A stretch of DNA of 64,000 nucleotides from an uncultured Geobacteraceae bacterium. GTDB lineage: Bacteria; Desulfobacterota; Desulfuromonadia; Geobacterales; Pseudopelobacteraceae. Positions 1 to 10,073 of this stretch are shown here, piece after piece. The position numbers and the translations under genes are program-made. A model generated the notes under the pieces. The model saw only the letters and a list, made by a program, of their open reading frames with translations, had not been told where the DNA came from and did no database searches. Numbering within the stretch: position 1 is the stretch's first letter; every line of letters starts with the position of its first letter. The stretch spans positions 26,496-90,495 of the forward strand of contig CAIQWT010000092.1 in assembly GCA_903875605.1 (NCBI GenBank), read 5' to 3'.

Positions 1-114
1 GCCTCCATTGATAATTATTTCCTCAGAGTTTTCAGCATAAGCCTTACCGTTACTAACCTTCCTGAATAAGGCAAACTGATTATTCAGGGTCAGGAGAATA
101 TCCTGGATGTTCAT
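1..114 (-). CDS. partial hypothetical protein (N-terminus only; runs off left edge)
   Basis: Minus-strand ATG at 114 opens an uninterrupted frame MNIQDILLTLNNQFALFRKVSNGKAYAENSEEIIINGG to position 1; too short to assign. Confidence 0.35.
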   Translation of the reverse strand, partial: MNIQDILLTLNNQFALFRKVSNGKAYAENSEEIIINGG

Positions 115-524
115 GTCCTAACTTATAGAACATATTTATGCAACGTTAATAAGATGATGTACGCAGATTTGAAGCGAAGCAAATAATACTTCTTAGCACT
201 CAGTTTATATTGCACAATATCATACTTTAATTTTAATAACAGAGTAACTTTAAATGCTGGTCACAACATTTGTGCCAATATATTGAAACAAGGCTCCTGG
301 TCTTCAGTTTTTTTATTTTGCTGTTTTACTGAGGTCATTCACTTGATACAAGCCATAGAGTTTTGCATGACACATCTGCCGGAGATGTGTTATGCGTAAT
401 GTGCGGGAGAGCTGAGGTCACGCTATAAGAAAGAGAACAAACCAGGAAATAAGAAATTGAGTACAAGTATAAATACATTCCTCTCTAAAGCGGTAAAGAG
501 ACAGGCTATTGCGAGCAATTGACA

Positions 525-1004
525 ATGAACTACTGGCTGTTTAAAACTGAACCGGGCTGTTTTTCCTTTGATGACCTGAAGGAACGCCCTGACATGACAG
601 AACCATGGGATGGGGTGCGCAATTTTCAGGCTCGCAATTTCCTGCGGGATACGATTAAATTAGGCGATCGACTACTTTTCTATCACAGTAACATAGCAGA
701 GCCTGCTGTAGTAGGACTGGCGGAAATTGTACGAGCAGGCTACCCTGACACGACCGCACTGAATCCGAACGAAGAACATTTTGATCCAAAATCATCCGCG
801 GACAAGGCTATCTGGTATATGGTAGATGTCCATTACTGTGAACCGCTTCCACGAGTTGTAACATTGGACTCTATTAAACGAAATCCTCTGTTGACCGATA
901 TGCCGTTGGTCATGCGCAGTCGCCTCTCGATTCAGCCGGTAACGGAAGATCAGTGGCAGATTATTCTGACCATGGGTGGAATGGCCGAGGAGAAAAGACT
1001 CTAA
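525..1004 (+). CDS. EVE domain-containing protein
   Basis: ORF starts MNYWLFKTEPGCFSFDDL with WDGVRNFQARNFLRD and FYHSN motifs typical of the EVE family; ATG at 525 is preferred over the TTG at 519. Confidence 0.85.
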   Translation: MNYWLFKTEPGCFSFDDLKERPDMTEPWDGVRNFQARNFLRDTIKLGDRLLFYHSNIAEPAVVGLAEIVRAGYPDTTALNPNEEHFDPKSSADKAIWYMVDVHYCEPLPRVVTLDSIKRNPLLTDMPLVMRSRLSIQPVTEDQWQIILTMGGMAEEKRL

Positions 1005-1756
1005 TGGGCTCAAGTGACTCTATCCGTATGGATAAATTATGTTACTCAATAGGTGGTCGTAAAATACTCGAAGATTTCGACTTTCTTCTGGAGCGTGGTA
1101 TTAACCGCACCATTCTGGGGGTTAGCGGCGCTGGCAAGACGACTATTCTCAAGTTGCTACTCGGCCTTTTAAATCCTGACTCCGGCTCAGTTTTTCTCGG
1201 CGACCGTTGTATCACCGGCCTACCAGAATCGAATTTTATGCAACAGCGCAAGCGAATTGCGATAGTTTTTCAGGGAGGCGCTCTGTTCGATTCGATGACG
1301 GTCGGGGAGAATGTCGGTTACCGCCTGTTCGAAGAGGGACGGCTTTCCCAGTCAGAAATCGAGAATATTGTAGTCGAAAAACTCGGATTTGTGGGGGTCG
1401 AAGCGGCCCTCAATCTGTATCCAGCCGAGTTGTCAGGTGGCATGAAGAAAAGGGTGGCCATCGCCCGCGCCTTGGCAGCCGACCCGGATTACATTTTTTT
1501 TGACGAGCCGACTACCGGACTTGATCCTATAGGGGTCTATAATATTTGTAATCTGATGTTGCGACTGCAGGCTGAGGGGAAAACAACATTGATGGTCACT
1601 CACGATCTGGCCACCGCATTTACGACCTCACAGCGCTTCACATTTCTGCATAAGGCACGCATGCTGTTCGAGGGAAATGAAGAGGAGATGAAGAGCAGCA
1701 GTATTCCTGAAGTTCGTGAATTTCTGGAACCGACAGACAGCTCGCTGTTTGTATGA
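1004..1756 (+). CDS. ABC transporter ATP-binding protein, MlaF-like
   Basis: Walker A GVSGAGKTT, signature LSGGMKKRVAIARAL, Walker B YIFFDEPTTGLDP; ATG overlaps the stop of the EVE gene (TAATG). Confidence 0.85.
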   Translation: MGSSDSIRMDKLCYSIGGRKILEDFDFLLERGINRTILGVSGAGKTTILKLLLGLLNPDSGSVFLGDRCITGLPESNFMQQRKRIAIVFQGGALFDSMTVGENVGYRLFEEGRLSQSEIENIVVEKLGFVGVEAALNLYPAELSGGMKKRVAIARALAADPDYIFFDEPTTGLDPIGVYNICNLMLRLQAEGKTTLMVTHDLATAFTTSQRFTFLHKARMLFEGNEEEMKSSSIPEVREFLEPTDSSLFV

Positions 1757-1815
1757 TATTTATACCTTATATTCACATCTGAATATGAAAACGACTAATA
1801 ACGGGTGATACACAT

Positions 1816-2898
1816 ATGAAACGAAGTAATCAGATAGGCTGGGCTCAGGTTCGGGGTGGTGTTTTCATCTTTCTGGCGCTGGTTTTTTTTGCCGGCGGAG
1901 TCCTGCTGATGGGACAGAAAACCAAGATGTTTGTAAACAAGGGCTCCATGCGGGTAGTCATGAATGACGTTGTCGGCTTAAAAGTCGGTGCACCTGTCTG
2001 GCTTGCAGGTGTAGACGTCGGCCTTGTCACCGATATTTTATTTGCCGATCCCAAGACAAGCAATGAGGTCAGTATTAATATTGAAGTAGACACCGATGCC
2101 ATGAAGAAAATTGGCGCTGATTCTAAAATAACGATCAAAACCCGTGGCCTGATGGGGGAAAAGTATGTCGACATACTCCCTTCTATTCATTACTCCGAAA
2201 AACCACCCACTTTATTGCAAGGTACTTCGGTGGCCAAGCTGGATGATGCGATTCAGAAAGCGAGCGACACTTTTGACAAGGTTAACGGGATTATTGACAA
2301 CATTAACCAGGGCAAGGGCACCTTGGGGAAACTAAGTAAGGATGAAACCCTCTACAGCAATGTGGCCAGACTGGCTGTTGAAATGAAAGAGCTGGTCATA
2401 ACCATAAACCGTGGCGAAGGGACACTTGGCAAACTCAATCGGGATCCGGAACCGTACAACAAATTGATCGCAATTCTTAACCGGGCCGACCGCACTCTGC
2501 AGGATATTCAAGCATCTGACGGAACTCTTAACAGATTGATTTACGACAAAGCGCTCTACACCAAGTTAACAGCACTGGCGGACAAGAGTATTCAGGCCGC
2601 AGACGACGTTCGAGATCTGAATAAGAAAATTATGTCAAAAGATGGCTCGGTTGGCCTGCTGCTAAATGATCGGGAGTTTTATGACAAAGGGATTTCACTG
2701 CTTTCCAGGGCGGAGTCATCGGTTAAGGCGATTGAGGAAGTGACCGCTAAAGTCAAGAGTGGAGAGGGCACGGCGGGTAAACTCGTCAACGATAAGGTGC
2801 TCTATGACAAAATGAACATGATGGCAGATGATCTGAATGCGCTGGTAAAAGATTTCAAGGAAAATCCGCGTAAATATATAAAATTTTCGGTGTTTTAG
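1816..2898 (+). CDS. MlaD/MCE-domain lipid transport substrate-binding protein
   Basis: N-terminal TM then VVGLKVGAPVWLAGVDVGLVTDI and LMGEKYVDI MCE core; directly after the MlaF-like ATPase. Confidence 0.85.
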   Translation: MKRSNQIGWAQVRGGVFIFLALVFFAGGVLLMGQKTKMFVNKGSMRVVMNDVVGLKVGAPVWLAGVDVGLVTDILFADPKTSNEVSINIEVDTDAMKKIGADSKITIKTRGLMGEKYVDILPSIHYSEKPPTLLQGTSVAKLDDAIQKASDTFDKVNGIIDNINQGKGTLGKLSKDETLYSNVARLAVEMKELVITINRGEGTLGKLNRDPEPYNKLIAILNRADRTLQDIQASDGTLNRLIYDKALYTKLTALADKSIQAADDVRDLNKKIMSKDGSVGLLLNDREFYDKGISLLSRAESSVKAIEEVTAKVKSGEGTAGKLVNDKVLYDKMNMMADDLNALVKDFKENPRKYIKFSVF

Positions 2899-2954
2899 CC
2901 CGTTTACAAGTTTGCGACCGGTTCATTTATCAGAAATAACAGGAGTATCAGGTT

Positions 2955-4439
2955 ATGAAGCAATTATTGACAGCAGTAATAATATTAACTGCTCTAACGA
3001 CTCAGCTACACGCTGCAACGCTCGAAGAGAAGGTTGTCGAACATAAGATGAAAAACGGAATGAAACTACTGCTGGTAGAACGTCACACCTCGCCGACAGT
3101 TTCTGCATGGATACGTTTCAGAGTGGGAAGTGTAGATGAACGTAGCGATGAGCGCGGGATTGCCCACCTGTTGGAGCACATGCTCTTCAAAGGAACGACC
3201 ACGCTCGGAACAAAGGATTTTGCCGCAGAAAAACCACTTCTTGATAAAATTGAAGAGATCGCACAGGCATTAACTGTTGAAAAGGCACGCCACGACAAAG
3301 CGGATGTTGCTAAAATTACTGGTCTGGAAAAACAGCTCGCTTCACTTGAAGCAGATGCGTCCAAGTATGTCATCAAAGATGAATTTTTTGAACTGTATTC
3401 CAAAAACGGCGGCACCGGCTACAACGCCTTTACTAGTCGCGACGGCACTACTTATCTGATAAGCCTACCGGCTAACAAACTGGAACTGTGGGCTGCAATT
3501 GAGTCAGACCGCCTGCAGAATGCTGTCCTGCGGGAATTCTACACAGAGCGTTCAGTCGTTATGGAGGAGCGTCGCAGGTCATATGATGCCGACCCAGAGA
3601 GCAAATTATGGGAAACCTTTGTGGCTTCCAGTTTTTTGGCCCACTCTTACGGTCAGCCGACAATCGGCTGGATGTCCGATATTGAAAATTTGACCCGCAC
3701 AAAAGCCGAGCAGTTCTTTCACAGCTATTATGCTCCAAACAATGCCATTGTAGCTATTGTCGGCGATATCGATACTAAAGCGACTATTGATATGGTTGAA
3801 CGCTATTTCGGCGCAATAAAACCAGGAAAAGAGCCTCCTCCGGTGACAACCATAGAGCCAAAACAGTCGGGGGAACGCCGGATCGAGCTTGTGGCTGAAG
3901 CTGAACCTACTGTAATTATGGGTTTCCATAAACCGGCTATAGCTTCTCCGGACGACTATGTATTCGATGTGATCAACATGATTCTTGGGAGTGGCAGGAC
4001 CTCCCGTTTTTACAAAAAGCTAGTTATCGAAAAGCAGGTTGCTTCTGATATCGGAGCTTTTGACGCACCTGGTCACCGTTATCCGAGTATGTTTGTCATC
4101 AGCGCTAATCCGCGGTCTCCGCATACGGCCAGGGAGGTGGAAGAGGCCGTCCAGACGGAACTCGATCTTCTAAAAACGGTACCGGTTGCCAAGCGTGATT
4201 TACAGCGCATTCTCAATAAGATCGAATATGAGGAGGCCAGACGTATGGGTACTAATGGTGGCCTGGCACGCAATCTAACTGAATATGAAGCTACGGCCGG
4301 CAGTTGGCTTTATATGACCGAACATAAAAGTCATATTGCCAAAATTGTACCTGAAGATATCATGCGGGTTGCTGCTACCTACTTCACCAAAGAGAACCGC
4401 ACCGTTGGATTTATCACTAAAAAAGCAGGTGACAAATGA
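2955..4439 (+). CDS. M16 family zinc metallopeptidase (HxxEH-containing)
   Basis: Signal peptide; HLLEHMLFKGT inverted zinc motif; M16 C-terminal domain. Confidence 0.9.
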   Translation: MKQLLTAVIILTALTTQLHAATLEEKVVEHKMKNGMKLLLVERHTSPTVSAWIRFRVGSVDERSDERGIAHLLEHMLFKGTTTLGTKDFAAEKPLLDKIEEIAQALTVEKARHDKADVAKITGLEKQLASLEADASKYVIKDEFFELYSKNGGTGYNAFTSRDGTTYLISLPANKLELWAAIESDRLQNAVLREFYTERSVVMEERRRSYDADPESKLWETFVASSFLAHSYGQPTIGWMSDIENLTRTKAEQFFHSYYAPNNAIVAIVGDIDTKATIDMVERYFGAIKPGKEPPPVTTIEPKQSGERRIELVAEAEPTVIMGFHKPAIASPDDYVFDVINMILGSGRTSRFYKKLVIEKQVASDIGAFDAPGHRYPSMFVISANPRSPHTAREVEEAVQTELDLLKTVPVAKRDLQRILNKIEYEEARRMGTNGGLARNLTEYEATAGSWLYMTEHKSHIAKIVPEDIMRVAATYFTKENRTVGFITKKAGDK

Positions 4440-5869
4440 GAACGCTGATAATTTCCCTTTGTATGTTAGGCACCTTGACTACTCCTTCTTTTAGTGCGGA
4501 ACAATCTCTGGCAAATCCAAGAACTATAAAATTTCCGGAGCTGAATTTCCAGATCCCAAAAGCTGAGAGAGTTGTTCTTGAATGCGGGATGCCTGTATAT
4601 CTGCTGCGTGATACCGAGTTGCCAATCATCAACCTGACCGCTATGGTCCGAGTAGGATCAGTCTATGAACCAGCTGCAAAATCGGGATTAGCCAGCATGG
4701 TCGGCAGCGTTATGCGCAGTGGCGGTGCTGGTGGTATTGCTCCTGAAAAAATGGATGATGAGCTCGAATTTATGGCTTCGGCCGTTGAAAGCGCTATAGG
4801 CAGTGATATGGGAACTGTATCGCTGGCGACGCTTAAAAAGAATCTCGGTCCTACGCTGCAAACATTTCGTGATGTTCTTCTACTACCTGACTTTAAAGAA
4901 AAACGGCTCGAGATTGCCCGCAGTCAAGTTGTCGAGGCCTTGAGGCGTCAAAACGACGATCCAAAAGAAATCGCAGGAAGAGAAGTCGGCCGGGCCATAT
5001 ACGCCGGTCACCCTCTCGGTGATATTACGACCTTTGAATCAGTCAGCTCTATCACTCGCCAGGATTTAGTCGATTTCCATCAGCGCTATTTTCGCCTGGA
5101 TAACATGATTCTTGCGGTTTCAGGCGACTTTGAGCAAGCAGCATTGATTAAAGAGCTTAATTCAATATTTAAGCCGGTAAAATACAGCAGCATAATCGAA
5201 CTACCTCAAGTAGCTCAGCCGAAACAGCTTTTTCAAGGAGAGGTTCTCTACGGCAAAAAGGACGTTAATCAGACCGTTATCCGCATGGGGCACCTGGGTC
5301 TCACCAAAGAAGCCCCTGATATTTATGCAGTACGCCTTCTAGACTACATCCTGGGAGGAAGTTTCACTTCACGGCTAACGATGGAGATCCGTACTAACCA
5401 GGGTCTTGCCTACAGCGTAGGCAGTCACTTCGATATCGGCCGACGTTTTACCGGCAGCTTTGTTGCGGAAACAGAAACTAAAGCAGAATCCACCGCTAAG
5501 ACTATCAACCTTATGAAAAAAATCATCACAGAGCTAACGAAGGAACCTGTCAGCGATGCAGAGCTGAGTGCCGCTCGGGAGTATATGATCAACTCTTTCA
5601 TGTTTGGCTTTACCAGTCCGTCTTCTATTGTAAATCAGCGCGCCAGACTGGAATATTACGGCTATCCTGACGGCTATCTGGAAAAATATCGAGACAATAT
5701 TGCAAAGGTTACAAAAAAGGATATACTGTCTGCAGCTCTAAAATATCTGCACACTGATGCATTCAAACTGGTAGTTATTGGTGACTCGACAAAATTCGAC
5801 CAGCCGCTTTCGACTTTTGGGACAGTGCGCGAACTGGACCTTAAACTCAATATTCCAAAACCGCAATAA
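4436..5869 (+). CDS. M16 family peptidase-like protein (non-catalytic partner)
   Basis: M16 fold sequence (LAYSVGSHFD, overall architecture) but the HxxEH position reads GLASMVGSVMRSGG; overlaps the upstream M16 gene by 4 bp. Confidence 0.85.
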   Translation: MRTLIISLCMLGTLTTPSFSAEQSLANPRTIKFPELNFQIPKAERVVLECGMPVYLLRDTELPIINLTAMVRVGSVYEPAAKSGLASMVGSVMRSGGAGGIAPEKMDDELEFMASAVESAIGSDMGTVSLATLKKNLGPTLQTFRDVLLLPDFKEKRLEIARSQVVEALRRQNDDPKEIAGREVGRAIYAGHPLGDITTFESVSSITRQDLVDFHQRYFRLDNMILAVSGDFEQAALIKELNSIFKPVKYSSIIELPQVAQPKQLFQGEVLYGKKDVNQTVIRMGHLGLTKEAPDIYAVRLLDYILGGSFTSRLTMEIRTNQGLAYSVGSHFDIGRRFTGSFVAETETKAESTAKTINLMKKIITELTKEPVSDAELSAAREYMINSFMFGFTSPSSIVNQRARLEYYGYPDGYLEKYRDNIAKVTKKDILSAALKYLHTDAFKLVVIGDSTKFDQPLSTFGTVRELDLKLNIPKPQ

Positions 5870-5892
5870 TCATGATAACGAGGTGAAAACAT

Positions 5893-6303
5893 ATGTCTTT
5901 TTTTGAATGGGACGACAGCATAGCACTTGGCATACCGACCATTGATGATCAGCACAAAGCACTTTTTGGCTGGATTAACAACCTTAATGAAGCAACAAAA
6001 AGCGGGAATGATACTGAGATGGTTGGAGAGGTGATCTGGAAACTGATCACCTATGTGACAGAACATTTTAGTGAAGAAGAACGATTGATGCTATCCTGCA
6101 ACTATCCGGGATTATTGGGACACCGTAAGGAGCATGACCAATTTGTTTCTCGATTGAGAGAAATACAGGTGAGTTTCATCAACGGTCACGAAATGAGTGA
6201 GAGCATTCTTGATTTTATGGTTGACTGGTTGGTGTGTCACATAAAAGGGACAGATCAGGGGTACAGTCGATTTATAAACCAGCAGGCGGAAAATGGCTTT
6301 TAG
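5893..6303 (+). CDS. bacteriohemerythrin
   Basis: WDDSIALGIPTIDDQHKALFGWINNL, HFSEEERLM, HRKEHDQF: hemerythrin iron-ligand pattern. Confidence 0.85.
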   Translation: MSFFEWDDSIALGIPTIDDQHKALFGWINNLNEATKSGNDTEMVGEVIWKLITYVTEHFSEEERLMLSCNYPGLLGHRKEHDQFVSRLREIQVSFINGHEMSESILDFMVDWLVCHIKGTDQGYSRFINQQAENGF

Positions 6304-7876
6304 CTGACAACCTGACTGCAATGCTATCGGCTATTCTGATGCCGTCAACTGCAGAGCTCATGATGCCGCCGGCATAGCCTGCGCCTTCACCAGCCGGGTA
6401 TAACCCCTTAACGCCGGGAGATTCATAACTGCTGTCACGCAGAACCCGTACCGGCGAGGAAGTCCGGGACTCTATGCCAATCAAAGTAGCCTCTGCCGTT
6501 ACAAATCCTTTAAGCTTGCGGCCAAAATCGACAATACCTTCCCGAAGTGTATCGATTATAAACTGTGGCAACACAGTATCCAGCTCTGTTTCATGAATAC
6601 CGGGACGGTAGCTCGTCCTGGCAGCCGCTTTACCTGGAAGTCGTAAAAAGCCGAGAAGGTTCTGCGCCGGCGCAAGATATCCCCCGCCACCCAGCTCAAA
6701 CGCCCGCTGTTCCCAGTGGCGCTGTAACCGGACCCCTGCCAGCGGGCCAGCGCCATAAAAATCTTCTTCCCTGACATTAACCACTAAAGCGCTGTTAGCA
6801 TAAGGTGAGTTGCGCATTTGCCCGCTCATACCATTGGTAACAACACCCCCCGCTTCAGATGCTCCGCCGACGACAACCCCGCCAGGGCACATACAGAAGG
6901 AATAGGCGCTCCTTCCACTGGTAGTATTGTTCCAAGTGACTGCATAGTCCGCTGCCGGAAGACCCGGCTGTTTTTGATTGCCATACTGAATCCGGTTTAT
7001 CAGTTCCTGAGGATGTTCAACCCTGAACCCCATTGCAAAAGGCTTACGTTGTAATGGAACATTTAACCGTTCTAAAAGCTCAAACGTATCCCGTGCGCTG
7101 TGGCCACTGGCCAGAATCAGGTGATCACAAGCTATTTCTTCACTATTATTTACAATCACTGCTTCAACACAGCCATCATTAATGCAAATATCCGTCATAC
7201 GACATCCGAATCGGATAGAAAAATTTTTTTCAAGGAGAGACCGCCGAATCTCGCTAATTACTGTCCTCAGCCGATCTGTTCCAATGTGTGGCTTGGCAAG
7301 ATAGCGTATCTCCGACTGGGCACCGTAAGCTACGAGCTTTTCCAAAATCCATGGAGCCAGCGGATCCTTGGAACGGCAGGTAAGCTTACCATCAGAAAAA
7401 GTTCCGGCCCCCCCCTCGCCAAACTGAACATTGGATTCAGGATCAAGGAGACCCTCTTTCCAGAAGCGCTGTACGGACAGAGCTCGCTTCTCTACGGGTT
7501 CACCACGCTCGATAATCGTTGCAGTCAAACCATATTCAGCCAGGCGTAAGGCGGCCATAAGGCCGGCAGGACCACTACCAACGATGACTATACGCTTGGT
7601 TGACTGAATCTGCGCCGTCGACACAGGCGCACTTTCATCCTGCCATTCCAGTGACGGATCAGTGCCAAGACGAGCTCTTATGGAATTATCATCAGAAAAT
7701 GAAAGCGTGTAAATAACCTTTATATGAGGTTTTTTGCGGGCATCGATCCCTTTGCGAATAATACGGAGATCGCGCAGGCATGCCTGCGGTACAGAAAGCT
7801 TCGCCGCCAGCAGCACGGGCAGAGTTTCTTCCCGGTCTTGTGGGGTTAGTGATAGGTTGCGATAGATAAAAGGCAT
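6272..7876 (-). CDS. FAD-dependent dehydrogenase / NAD(FAD)-utilizing oxidoreductase
   Basis: RIVIVGSGPAGLMAALRLAEYGL dinucleotide-binding motif, NVQFGEGGAGTFSDGKLTCRSKD; internal ATG (MPFIYRNL) avoids overlap with the upstream RR gene. Confidence 0.85.
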   Translation of the reverse strand: MPFIYRNLSLTPQDREETLPVLLAAKLSVPQACLRDLRIIRKGIDARKKPHIKVIYTLSFSDDNSIRARLGTDPSLEWQDESAPVSTAQIQSTKRIVIVGSGPAGLMAALRLAEYGLTATIIERGEPVEKRALSVQRFWKEGLLDPESNVQFGEGGAGTFSDGKLTCRSKDPLAPWILEKLVAYGAQSEIRYLAKPHIGTDRLRTVISEIRRSLLEKNFSIRFGCRMTDICINDGCVEAVIVNNSEEIACDHLILASGHSARDTFELLERLNVPLQRKPFAMGFRVEHPQELINRIQYGNQKQPGLPAADYAVTWNNTTSGRSAYSFCMCPGGVVVGGASEAGGVVTNGMSGQMRNSPYANSALVVNVREEDFYGAGPLAGVRLQRHWEQRAFELGGGGYLAPAQNLLGFLRLPGKAAARTSYRPGIHETELDTVLPQFIIDTLREGIVDFGRKLKGFVTAEATLIGIESRTSSPVRVLRDSSYESPGVKGLYPAGEGAGYAGGIMSSAVDGIRIADSIAVRLSAKSHFPPAGL

Positions 7877-7886
7877 GGCGTTAGCT

Positions 7887-8279
7887 CTACTGATACTTTC
7901 CGCGTTCAAGAAATTGTTCTACGATGATAACAATATCCACAGGCGGCGTTGACTTGGGAATATGGATTCTGGCACCCATTTCCGGCACTGAATGTTCGTG
8001 CGGTGTTTCCTGAAACATGGACGTCAATAGAATGATCACCGGATTTGCATCACCGGCAAGCCGGTCTATTTCCATACAGGTGCTAACTCCCCCCATGCGA
8101 GGCATTACAAGATCGGATATAACGACGTCCGGTAATATTTGAAGATACATCTTCACCCCTTCAATACCGTCATTGGCATTAAAAACGGTAAATCCGCTAT
8201 CACTGAAGCTGTCTGTCAGTATTTTCAGAAAGAATGGGTCATCATCAATAATAAGGACTTTTACGGGTGATTGGGTCAT
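7887..8279 (-). CDS. single-domain response regulator
   Basis: REC domain: VLIIDDDPFFLK, VVISDLVMPRMGG, K in IPKSTPP. Confidence 0.85.
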   Translation of the reverse strand: MTQSPVKVLIIDDDPFFLKILTDSFSDSGFTVFNANDGIEGVKMYLQILPDVVISDLVMPRMGGVSTCMEIDRLAGDANPVIILLTSMFQETPHEHSVPEMGARIHIPKSTPPVDIVIIVEQFLERGKYQ

Positions 8280-8366
8280 GGGGGCACACTAACATGGAGG
8301 GTTATAGACTGGTGAGTGATAGTACACCACCTCAGCCAATAAAAGAAAGAGAGAATTTTATCGTTG

Positions 8367-9557
8367 TCATCTACAGGCAGGGAACTCAAGACGGAAGGTA
8401 GTTCCAACAGGCGACGAGTGTTCAACCACCATGCTTCCTTCGTACATTCCGGCGATACGCTGAGCAACAGGAAGACCCATTCCTGTACCGCGGCTTTTAG
8501 TACTGAAAAAAGGATCAAATATTCTCGGCAAAACATCCTCAGGAATACCGTTACCACTGTCAGCAACCCTTACAATAACGCGGCTGTCCTTTTCAAAAAT
8601 TTCAATTGCAAGCCGCCCATCAAGACTCATTGAATCCATAGCATTCAGAAAAAGATTGGTAAAGATCTGCTCAAGTTCGGCCGGATCGGCGGTAATAGGT
8701 GACGGTATGCAATGGTACTGCCTGTCGATCTGAATTCTTCTGGCTTCAATTTGAGGCAAAAATGCCTCGATCACGTTATTTACAACCTGATTTAACTGGA
8801 CATTGGACGAAATAATACGCGTTCTACGTGAGGCATCGAGCAACTTGCGAATAATTGAGTCAATTCTATCAACTTCTTTAAGTATTTTAGTCTGATATTC
8901 CAACTGGTCGGGTTCTGTTGTTGTCTGGCGCATCAGCTGAACAAACAGTGATATGGAGTTGAGTGGATTGCGGATCTCATGAGCCACTCCTGCTGAAAGG
9001 TAGCCCAATGCTGCGAGTTTTTCTGATTGAACAATTTCTTCCTGAGCATCTTGAAGTGCCTCGGATTTTTCGCGGACTCTTTTCTGCAGTTCCAGATTCC
9101 ACTGTTCAATTTCTGACAGCAACTGCTCCTGACGTTTTTGTAGTTCACGGTTACGAAGTTCAATGCCTCTGATTTTCAGCACACTTTCCAGCCTTTCGAC
9201 CAGATTACGATTATTAAACGGCTTAAGAATGTACTCAGAGGCACCGTTCTTCATTAGTTCAACAGCGACCTCTTCGCTCCCTTTTCCGGTAAGCATGACA
9301 ACATACGTATCTGGAAAGCGTGTTTTTATCTGCTGTAGCGCAGAGAGGCCATCCATTTCAGGCATCATATAATCGAGCAGCACGAGAGCGGGGGCATGGA
9401 TGGATATCAGCTCAAGCCCTTCGCAGGGGCGTTCAGCGATATATGGCTGAAATCCGTTCTTTGCAAGTATCAGGGAGGTTAGTTCGAGGATATTCGTATC
9501 ATCATCAATAATAACGACAACCGGTTTAGTGTCGGACAATTCCGGCATTTTCAGCAT
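8367..9557 (-). CDS. receiver domain-histidine kinase fusion
   Basis: N-terminal REC (VVIIDDDTN, VLLDYMMPEMDG), HisKA H-box AGVAHEIRNPLNS, HATPase DSGNGIPEDVLPRIFDPFFSTKSRGTGMGL. Confidence 0.9.
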   Translation of the reverse strand: MLKMPELSDTKPVVVIIDDDTNILELTSLILAKNGFQPYIAERPCEGLELISIHAPALVLLDYMMPEMDGLSALQQIKTRFPDTYVVMLTGKGSEEVAVELMKNGASEYILKPFNNRNLVERLESVLKIRGIELRNRELQKRQEQLLSEIEQWNLELQKRVREKSEALQDAQEEIVQSEKLAALGYLSAGVAHEIRNPLNSISLFVQLMRQTTTEPDQLEYQTKILKEVDRIDSIIRKLLDASRRTRIISSNVQLNQVVNNVIEAFLPQIEARRIQIDRQYHCIPSPITADPAELEQIFTNLFLNAMDSMSLDGRLAIEIFEKDSRVIVRVADSGNGIPEDVLPRIFDPFFSTKSRGTGMGLPVAQRIAGMYEGSMVVEHSSPVGTTFRLEFPACR

Positions 9558-9593
9558 GAAATAGTATCTCTTGTCATGTTTTTTGGGAATTCG

Positions 9594-10043
9594 CTACACT
9601 GCGGGGAGTCTGACCGTAAGAACAGGACACGTAGCTGAGCGTACAACCCGCTCTGCGGTGCTGCCGAAAAGTATACGGTCAAGACCGGTTCTGCCATGCG
9701 TTCCGATCACGATTAAAGAAGCATCGATTTTACTTGCAGCCATAGTTATTTCGTCGCAAGGGATACCTGTCACGATAGCCGTTTTGTAATTGTAAAAACT
9801 ACCTAATCTCGTGCTGCAGAAAGCCTCCATCATAGCTACGGCCCCTTCTTCGATCTCTTTTTCCAGTTGTTCAAAAGAGATGTGCGGGACGTAGAAACCG
9901 CGCAGATCAACTGGTTCATTGATAACGTGGATAATAGTTAACTCGGCATTGAACTGAGTTGCCAAAGTCAGAGCGTAGTCAAAAGCACATTCAGAGTTTT
10001 CCGAAAAATCAATGGCGGTCAGAATTTTTGTAAAAGGTTTCAT
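9594..10043 (-). CDS. universal stress protein (UspA family)
   Basis: KILTAIDFSENSE...IVIGTHGRTGLDRILFGSTAERVVRSATCPVLTVR. Confidence 0.92.
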   Translation of the reverse strand: MKPFTKILTAIDFSENSECAFDYALTLATQFNAELTIIHVINEPVDLRGFYVPHISFEQLEKEIEEGAVAMMEAFCSTRLGSFYNYKTAIVTGIPCDEITMAASKIDASLIVIGTHGRTGLDRILFGSTAERVVRSATCPVLTVRLPAV

Positions 10044-10073
10044 TGGGATCCTCCAGGAATTACTGCTGCCTGT

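Noticed and set aside
369-390. Small hairpin ACACATCT-GCCGG-AGATGTGT upstream of the EVE gene
   Set aside because: 8-bp stem without T-tract or conserved context; could be chance.
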